Made by a program: the position numbers and the translations under genes
Shown here: positions 55,156-62,200 of the stretch, piece after piece
Layout of the letters: every line of letters starts with the position of its first letter
Position numbering within the stretch: the stretch's first letter is position 1
From: Singulisphaera sp. GP187
GTDB lineage: Bacteria; Planctomycetota; Planctomycetia; Isosphaerales; Isosphaeraceae
DNA: 64,000 bases
Assembly (NCBI RefSeq): GCF_900129635.1
Contig: NZ_FSRB01000001.1
Coordinates: 3,201,501-3,265,500, forward strand
Direction of reading: 5' to 3'
Notes under the pieces: generated by a model
Told to the model about the DNA's origin: nothing
Seen by the model: only the letters and a program-made list of their open reading frames with translations
Databases searched by the model: none

Positions 55156-55466
55156 CGATTCCCAACCCGCCTCCTCACGATTGCGTTCTCCGGCAGGCTC
55201 GCATCGAGTCCAACGACGTCGCGGACCTTCTCCACGATCACGGCTCAAAGGGCGATGGCCAGGCGGAGCGATCATTGACCACGAGAGGTTAATGCCGAGC
55301 GACATCGACACCACGCTCGCTGAAAACTGCGCCGGTGAGATCACGGGCCGCCATGGCTCAAGTGCCGCAGGTCACCCAGATTTGTCCTCACTCCACCGGA
55401 GAGCGACAATTCCCCAAGAATGGCTTCCGGCGGAGGAGGTGGAACGTGGGTACTCGAGGCGAAGCC
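55156..55466. other. Intergenic region after the TPR gene
   Basis: There is no gene I can support in these 311 bp between the TPR gene and the convergent His-rich gene. Short frames on either strand lack ribosome sites and family resemblance. Confidence 0.4.
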
Positions 55467-55730
55467 TCATTTGCTCGAATGCTCGTGCGCGGTGGCTGCG
55501 GCCTTATGAGCGTGCTCGCCGTGCTCGTGCGCGGTTTCGGCATGCTTCTTAGCGGCTTCGTGCTCGCCCACATCGTGATGGTGGGCCGCCTCCAAGTGGT
55601 GATGAGCGGCGGCCGCATGGTGAGCGGCGGCCATGTGATGATGTTCACTTGCGGCGTGCTTCGTTGCGGTCTGCATCGTACTCGTCTCCATCGGGGTCAT
55701 TGGGTTCCGGATCATTGCTTCCGTGGCCAT
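55467..55730 (-). CDS. Histidine/alanine-rich small protein
   Basis: The product is 87 residues and over one quarter His. It has clustered motifs (SEHHHMAAAHHAAAAHHHLE; HEHGEHAHKAAATAHEHSSK) on an Ala-rich helical background, with no signal peptide. The composition suggests nickel, zinc or copper binding or storage. It lies among other small stress-type genes on the same strand. Met at 55730 or the Met at about 55700 could be the start. Composition makes homology searches unreliable, so the gene call is moderate. Confidence 0.6.
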   Translation of the reverse strand: MATEAMIRNPMTPMETSTMQTATKHAASEHHHMAAAHHAAAAHHHLEAAHHHDVGEHEAAKKHAETAHEHGEHAHKAAATAHEHSSK

Positions 55731-55793
55731 CCTGGAGTCAGGTTGACCACGACCCTCAATCAGGAGCTGCCATGCCCAGCAGCCGAGTGACGC

Positions 55794-55996
55794 TTACGGC
55801 TTCAGCGCCCGCGAGAACTCGTCGACTTCTCTTTCCGCCTGGTCCTTGGCATAGCCGTTCCTTTGCGGCAAGAGTCCGGCCAGTTGGTTGCGCTGGCCGG
55901 TGATGGTCGTGAGGTCGTTGTCGGTCAGCTTGCCCACCGTTCCTTGGCCTTGTCAGTGAACTACTTCCAGTCTCCTGCGATTTGATCCCAGTTTAT
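55794..55996 (-). pseudogene. CsbD-family stress protein, decayed
   Basis: The sequence encodes a CsbD-like protein of about 66 residues, beginning NWDQIAGDWK and ending DQAEREVDEFSRALKP, but with three lesions. The start codon is ATA (55994-55996) instead of ATG. A TAG stands where Gln is expected, just after GDWK. One G is missing in the run of the codons for Trp-Gly before KLTDNDLTTITG. CsbD proteins are abundant small stress proteins. With all three lesions the gene should be silent. Confidence 0.82.
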
Positions 55997-56018
55997 GACG
56001 AGCCTCCGTGAATGGACA

Positions 56019-56243
56019 TCATTGCCCCTGGCGTCCCGCTTGTTGGTTGCCACGGCCGATGTCGACCATTCGATCCCGGTTGCGCACCCCGGCATCGGCG
56101 GCCTCCTCGCTCTCTTTACCCTCCCGGATCTGCTCGGCGGCAGTCTCGTGGGTCACCACCGAACGGCCGCCTTTCTCGCCACCGACCTTGCGACGGGATT
56201 GGCGCATCGCGTCCGAGAGCTTGTACTGTCCGAACATCGCCAT
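56019..56243 (-). CDS. Small hydrophilic stress-type protein
   Basis: The product is 74 residues from ATG 56243 with an AGGGAGA site upstream. It is highly charged, has no hydrophobic core (SDAMRQSRRKVGGEKGGRSV; HETAAEQIREGKESEEAADA) and is probably disordered. It lies 22 bp upstream of the CsbD remnant on the same strand. I do not know the family. Its composition recalls small stress or hydrophilin-like proteins. Confidence 0.6.
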   Translation of the reverse strand: MAMFGQYKLSDAMRQSRRKVGGEKGGRSVVTHETAAEQIREGKESEEAADAGVRNRDRMVDIGRGNQQAGRQGQ

Positions 56244-56386
56244 GATGGGATCTCCCTTGCTGTTTTTTTGAGGTGTCCTCGACCTCAGGTCGAAACACGG
56301 CGGCGACGGAGTTTGGGCGTCAGAAATCGCTGTCATGATAGGGGTGCGGCGACCAAGCCACCGGAGCTGAGGCACACCCACTTCGC

Positions 56387-56551
56387 TTAGAAACCACGCG
56401 GGATGTACCCAAGAGGCAGGAGGATCAGAACGATCCCCAGCACCAGCCCCAAGCCGCCGTTGGGACCATATCCCCAGCCTCGGCTGTAATTCCACTGTGG
56501 CAAGCCACCCACAAGCAATATGATCAGCACGACGAGCAAGATCGAACCCAT
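56387..56551 (-). CDS. DUF3309-family small membrane protein
   Basis: From ATG 56551 the product is 54 residues: helix ILLVVLIILLVGGLPQWNYS, a short loop WGYGPNGGLGLVLG, and a second helix VLILLPLGYIP. The loop signature LPxWxYSxxWGYGPxGGLG is that of DUF3309 proteins, which are often found with CsbD and other general-stress genes. The function is unknown. A longer upstream frame is not protein-like. Confidence 0.82.
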   Translation of the reverse strand: MGSILLVVLIILLVGGLPQWNYSRGWGYGPNGGLGLVLGIVLILLPLGYIPRGF

Positions 56552-56982
56552 GGTTCGCTCCCATCGATCGCTTACGGAGTTGGCGAGGTGGATTCGTCCA
56601 ACACGTTCGCTCCTCGTAGCGGAAGCCATCCCGCATACTCGAAAGCGAAAAACCTCGATGTGCTCGATCGTCGATGTCCGGCGTACGAACACGTCCGGTG
56701 ACTCTCTAAGGAACTAAGTGCCCCCCGGCACGGCCGCGTTGTCCTTCATTAAGTCATCCAACGATTACGATATTCCAGTCTCACAACTCCGAGTAAGAAA
56801 CGCAAGAGAATTTGGTCGCCGAGTCTGGTATCCTCGAGTGTCCCGAGTGAGAAATTCGATGACCCGTTTCCTTCACGGTGTTCCATGATGAGGAAGCAGC
56901 TCGCTCAAGGTTAAGGAACAGGGAAGGAAGCGTCGTGCGGCTCTTCCTTCCCCAGGTCGCATGATCGTTTGCAACCACCAAG
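56552..56982. other. Intergenic region between nadB and the DUF3309 gene
   Basis: These 431 bp lie between the stop of nadB and the DUF3309 gene, both on the minus strand. They contain AT-richer DNA near 56740-56790 that may hold the promoter of the small-protein group. No gene is supported; the minus-strand frame at 56781-57143 is a shadow overlapping nadB. Confidence 0.4.
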
Positions 56983-58680
56983 TCAAACCTCGTGAGCAGC
57001 CGTCGCGATCGCGTGGTTGATCCCTTCGATCTCGAGAGAAGGGACGCGCAAGGCGATATGCCGGACCCAGGCGGGGTCGGGGTTGGGAAAATCACTCCGG
57101 GTGTGGACGCCACGCGACTCTTCACGCTGGCTCGCGGCGGCAATCATTAAACGTGCCACCATCAGCATGTTTTGCATGGTCCACCCGGCGGGGTCGGTGA
57201 AGGCATGACCGAGGACGTATCGGCGCCAGAACTCGACCTGCTCGGCGGCTTCGGCCAAGCCGGCAGCATCGCGGGTGATGCCGACCGACCGCCACATCAG
57301 GGAGCGCAACGAGTCGCGGATGTCGGCGAGGTCGAGGGTTTCGTGGCCGCCCTCGACCGGAGCGCCGGCGATGGGGGGGACTTCGAGGCGGGCCGGGCCT
57401 TCGCTCTCGAGCATCCGCACGATATCCTCGGCAGCGCGGGCGCCGTGGACGAGGCCTTCGAGCAGGCTGTTTGAGGCCAGGCGATTGGCGCCGTGGAGGC
57501 CGGAGCTGGTGACTTCTCCGGCGGCCCAGAGGCCGGGGAGCGTGGTCCGGCCGTCGTCGTCGATCGTCACGCCACCGATCATGTAGTGGGCGCCGGGGCG
57601 GACCGGGATCAGGTCGCGGGTCATATCCAGGTCGAAGCCGCGGCAGAGGCGGTCGATCCCTGGGAACCGGCGGCGGATGTAGGCGGCATCCAGATGCGAA
57701 AGATCGAGATAGACGCTCGGGTGCCGGGTCTTGGCCATTTGCTCGGTGATCGCGCGCGAGACGTCGTCGCGGGGAGCGAGTTCGGCAAGCGGGTGATATT
57801 CGGGCATGAACCTGCGGCCATTGCGGTCGCGGAGATACGCCCCCTCCCCGCGAAGCGCCTCGGTCAGTAGGTGGCGCGCCGAGCCGGCGATGTAGAGCAC
57901 CGTCGGGTGGAACTGCATGAATTCCATGTCGCGGAGCTCGGCCCCCGCGCGATAGGCCAGCGCGTGGCCGTCGGCCGTGGCGATCGCGGGGTTGGTCGTC
58001 TCGCGATAGAGCTGGCCGGCTCCTCCCGTCGCAAGCATGACCGCCCGGGCCCAGACCAAGGCAGGCCCGCGCCTGCGATCCCAGACCAAGGCCCCTCGGC
58101 ACCGCCCCTCGTGCGTGAGCAGGTCGATCGTGAAGCTGTTCTGCCAGATCCGCGTGTTCGCTCGGGCGCTCGCCTTGAGGATCACGGCCCGCATGACCTC
58201 CAGGCCGGTCGCGTCCCCGAGCGCATGGACGATTCGGGGGTGCGAGTGCCCCCCTTCGCGAGTAAGCGCCACCTGGCCATCGACCTCGTCGAAGTGGGTT
58301 CCCCACTCGATCAGCTCCGCGATCCGCCGCGGCGCTTCGCGAACGACCATCGCGACGACCTCGGGATCGCAGAGGCCCTTGCCGGCGGCCAGCGTGTCGG
58401 CGATGTGGTCCTCGAAGTGGTCCTCAGGGTCGAGCACTCCCGCGATGCCGCCCTGGGCGTAGCTGCTGTTGCTCTCGCGAACCTCGTCCTTGGTGACGAC
58501 GAGGACCCGGTGGGGCTCGTCGATCCCGAGCGCAGTCCGCATCCCGGCGACACCGCCGCCGATGATCAGGACATCCGCAAAGTGATGGGGCAACTCCCGC
58601 GGGTCGAAGCCAACGAGGTAGCGGCGGGGCAGATCGAGCGGGGCGGCCATGGGAGTCTCACGCATAAGTGCCATTACCAT
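56983..58680 (-). CDS. nadB: L-aspartate oxidase NadB
   Basis: This flavoenzyme oxidises L-aspartate to iminoaspartate in de novo NAD synthesis. The FAD motif is VLIIGGGVAGMRTALGI. Other family segments are SNSSYAQGGIAGVLDPEDHF, EGGHSHPRIVHALGDATGLE, MEFMQFHPTVLYI, GAHYMIGGVTIDDDGRTTLP and the FAD-binding end GLHGANRLASNSLLEGLVHG. The length is about 565 residues, slightly over the usual 530-540. Several Met codons (58731, 58680, 58674, 58665, 58650) precede the domain; 58680 is a compromise. nadA and nadC are not in the window. Confidence 0.93.
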   Translation of the reverse strand: MVMALMRETPMAAPLDLPRRYLVGFDPRELPHHFADVLIIGGGVAGMRTALGIDEPHRVLVVTKDEVRESNSSYAQGGIAGVLDPEDHFEDHIADTLAAGKGLCDPEVVAMVVREAPRRIAELIEWGTHFDEVDGQVALTREGGHSHPRIVHALGDATGLEVMRAVILKASARANTRIWQNSFTIDLLTHEGRCRGALVWDRRRGPALVWARAVMLATGGAGQLYRETTNPAIATADGHALAYRAGAELRDMEFMQFHPTVLYIAGSARHLLTEALRGEGAYLRDRNGRRFMPEYHPLAELAPRDDVSRAITEQMAKTRHPSVYLDLSHLDAAYIRRRFPGIDRLCRGFDLDMTRDLIPVRPGAHYMIGGVTIDDDGRTTLPGLWAAGEVTSSGLHGANRLASNSLLEGLVHGARAAEDIVRMLESEGPARLEVPPIAGAPVEGGHETLDLADIRDSLRSLMWRSVGITRDAAGLAEAAEQVEFWRRYVLGHAFTDPAGWTMQNMLMVARLMIAAASQREESRGVHTRSDFPNPDPAWVRHIALRVPSLEIEGINHAIATAAHEV

Positions 58681-58756
58681 GAGGCGATGGGCAGGCAGGA
58701 GAAGCCGAACGCCTCCCTGCCCATCGATCACTGATCATCATCGGCCCGACCAAAGG

Positions 58757-59263
58757 TTACTCGCCGCTGGGGCTCGTGGCCGCGGGCCGGCGCGACTTCG
58801 GTCGCGAGAGACTGCTCTTAAAGGCTTCGAAGCCGGGCCGCAGTTCGCGGGGAACCTCGAAGCGCGCCCCTTGAAGGTTATCGCGAAGCTCATCTTGGGC
58901 AATGCTTCCGCGAGCACGATCGGTGCGGGTGCCCAGACGAGCGTTCGGGCTCAGGTCGGGCAGCGTCCGGTTCGGGTCGAACTTCCGGTCGACACCCGGC
59001 TTGACCTGAATCTCACGGCCGGGGCCGGTGGGAGCCTTTTCGAGCTTCTTCATCTTCGTCACGAACTGCTCCATCTCCTCGCGAGACATCCCGGTCGCTT
59101 GCTCGAGTTCCGGAGTGACCTGATTTCGCTTGAGGAGATCTTCAAGCTTGTTGAGGACGAGGTCGGTCTGAGGTACGTCAGGAGCGACGGTCTCGGCCGA
59201 GTTCGCAGGGGGTGTTTCCGCGCGAGGCGGGAGTTCGCCTTGATCCTTGGTCGAGGGAGCCAT
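58757..59263 (-). pseudogene. Detached C-terminal part of the repeat-rich envelope protein
   Basis: About 168 residues, beginning with disordered sequence and containing a helical domain (VLNKLEDLLKRNQVTPELEQ; MSREEMEQFVTKMKKLEKAP). The frame is open upstream and, after adding one G to the G8 tract at 59316-59323, continues directly from the long repeat protein (GGKGGGTTPSGGGRAAPGDA). It is therefore the true C-terminus of that protein, separated by a frameshift or sequence error. A Met at 59263 could start it, but no ribosome site is convincing. Confidence 0.72.
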
Positions 59264-62200
59264 CGGCTCGCCGGCATCCCCGGGGGCCGCTCGTCCGCCA
59301 CCCGACGGAGTGGTGCCCCCCCCTTGCCGCCTGCCGGCCCCTTCTGCCGATCCTGCGAGTCCCCTTGGCCACCTTCCTGGCTCGGCTCGCCCGAGGGTTG
59401 GCCCGCTGACTCACGCTTTTGGCCCGGCCCGGCCGTTCCCTGGGTGGGAGTGCCGGTCGCCCCTTCTCCATTGCGCTCCGATCCCTGCGAAGGGGCATCG
59501 TTAGGAGGCGCGGGCTCACCCGATCGCTGGCCATCACCCGTGCGTGGCGGGGCGTTTGAATCCGTCCCTGTTTTCTGAGTTCCCGAATTCATCGAACCCC
59601 GCTGCTCCGCCCCCTGCCCTGCGTTCCCTTGAGGATTCGTCGGGACATCCTTCGGGTTCGGCGAAGCATCGGGCCGCGTCGGATTACCCGACGAGGGCGA
59701 GTTGCCCGAGGAAGCCCCCGAACCCGGTTGCGAACCTGGCTTTCCACCTGTGGAAGGCGAGTTGCCGGGCGAGGAGCCCGGCCCCGGATTCGACCCTTCC
59801 TTGCCGCCCGACGACGACGGACTGCCGGGCGAGGAGCCTGGACCTGGCTGGCCACCTGCGGAAGGCGAGTTGCCGGGCGAGGAGCCCGGCCCCGGATTCG
59901 ACCCTTCCTTGCCGCCCGACGACGACGGACTGCCGGGCGAGGAGCCTGGACCTGGCTGGCCACCTGCGGAAGGCGAGTTGCCGGGTGAAGAGCCTGGCCC
60001 CGGATTCGACCCTTCCTTGCCGCCCAACGACGACGGGCTGCCGGGTGAAGAGCCCGGCCCCGGATTCGACCCTTCCTTGCCGCCCGACGACGACGGGCTG
60101 CCGGGCGAGGAACCTGGATTGGATTGCGTTCCAGACTGGCTTTCGGGCGAGCCGCTCGAGGAGGACTGGCCACCAGCAGGGCTCGGGGGAGCAGACTGAG
60201 TCTGAGGCGGCTGGGGTGGCGAAGCAGGCTGCTGTTGCGGATCGGGCTGTCGCTGCTCGGGCGGCGCCGGCTCTTCCTCAGGCCGCTGCGGCTTGCGTTC
60301 GGCCTTCTTCTTCTCCTGCTCTTTCTTCGGGATCTCGTATTTTGGACCCTTGTCCTCTGGCTTCTTGGCTTGCTCGTCCTTGGAAGCGGCCTTCTCCTGA
60401 TCCTTCTTGGTCACAGTCTTCTGTTGAGCCTTCTTGGTCGATTCGGGCTGCGGACGATTCTTGGCTTGGTCAGACTTCTTGGTCGTCGCCGTGGCCTTAT
60501 CGGTCGCGTCTTTCTGCGTTTTGGATTGCCCGTCCTTGGTCGAAGGCGATTCCGAACTTCGGTCGGTCGCGGCCTTCTGCTGATCCATCGCGTTAGATGG
60601 ACGAGTTGATGGATCCGTCTGGTTAGGAGCCTCTTGTCGGCCCGGACGCCCCTCCTCATCTGGTTTGGTTTGCGGGCGTGCATTCCGACCATCGGTCTGA
60701 GGCTTCTCGGCCGCTCGCTCTGCTTCGGATGTATTGGGCTTCGCGGCACCGTTGGGCTGCTGACCATCCGTCGCATTCGGCTTCGACGCGCCGTTGGGCT
60801 GCTGACCATCGGTCGCATTTGGCTTCGACGCGCCGTTGGGCTGCGGGCCATTCGGCTTCGACGCGCCGTTAGGCTGCTGACCATCCGTCGCATTCGGCTT
60901 CGACATGCCGTTGGGCTGCTGACCATCGGTCGCATTCGGCTTCGACGCGCCGTTGGGCTGCTGACCATCGGTCGCATTTGGCTTCGACGCGCCGTTAGGC
61001 TGCTGACCATCCGTCGCATTCGGCTTCGACGCGCCGTTGGGCTGCTGACCATCGGTCGCATTTGGCTTCGACGCGCCGTTGGGCTGCTGACCATCTGGCT
61101 TCGACGCGCCGTTGGGCTGCTGACCATCGGTCGCATTTGGCTTCGACGCGCCGTTAGGCTGCTGACCATCCGTCGCATTCGGCTTCGACGCGCCGTTGGG
61201 CTGCTGACCATCGGTCGCATTTGGCTTCGACGCGCCGTTAGGCTGCTGACCATCCGTCGCATTCGGCTTCGACGCGCCGTTGGGCTGCTGACCATCGGTC
61301 GCATTTGGCTTCGACGTGCCGTTGGGCTGCGGGCCATTTGGCTTCGACGCGCCGTTGGGCTGCTGACCATCGGTCGCATTTGGCTTCGACGCGCCGTTAG
61401 GCTGCTGACCATCGGTCGCATTCGGCTTCGACGCGCCGTTGGGCTGCTGACCATCGGTCGCATTTGGCTTCGACGTGCCGTTGGGCTGCGGGCCATTCGG
61501 CTTCGACGCGCCGTTAGGCTGCTGACCATCCGTCGCATTCGGCTTCGACGCGCCGTTGGGCTGCTGACCATCGGTCGCATTTGGCTTCGACGCGCCGTTG
61601 GGCTGCTGACCATCGGTCGCATTTGGCTTCGACGCGCCGTTAGGCTGCTGACCATCCGTCGCATTCGGCTTCGACGCGCCGTTGGGCTGCTGACCATCGG
61701 TCGCATTTGGCTTCGACGTGCCGTTGGGCTGCGGGCCATTTGGCTTCGACGCGCCGTTAGGCTGCTGACCATCCGTCGCATTTGGCTTCGACGCGCCGTT
61801 GGGCTGCTGACCATCCGTCGCATTCGGCTTCGACGCGCCGTTGGGCTGCTGACCATCGGTCGCATTTGGCTTCGACGTGCCGTTGGGCTGCGGGCCATTT
61901 GGCTTCGACGCGCCGTTGGGCTGCTGACCATCTGGCTTCGACGCGCCGTTAGGCTGCTGACCATCGGTCGCATTTGGCTTCGACGCGCCGTTAGGCTGCT
62001 GACCATCCGTCGCATTCGGCTTCGACGCGCCGTTGGGCTGCTGACCATCGGTCGCATTTGGCTTCGACGTGCCGTTGGGCTGCGGGCCATTTGGCTTCGA
62101 CGCGCCGTTGGGCTGCTGACCATCGGTCGCATTTGGCTTCGACGCGCCGTTGGGCTGCTGACCATCTGGCTTCGACGCGCCGTTAGGCTGCTGACCATCG

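Noticed and set aside
57122..58306. 394-codon minus-strand frame inside nadB
   Set aside because: Arg/Pro-rich shadow of nadB, which is unambiguous in its own frame.
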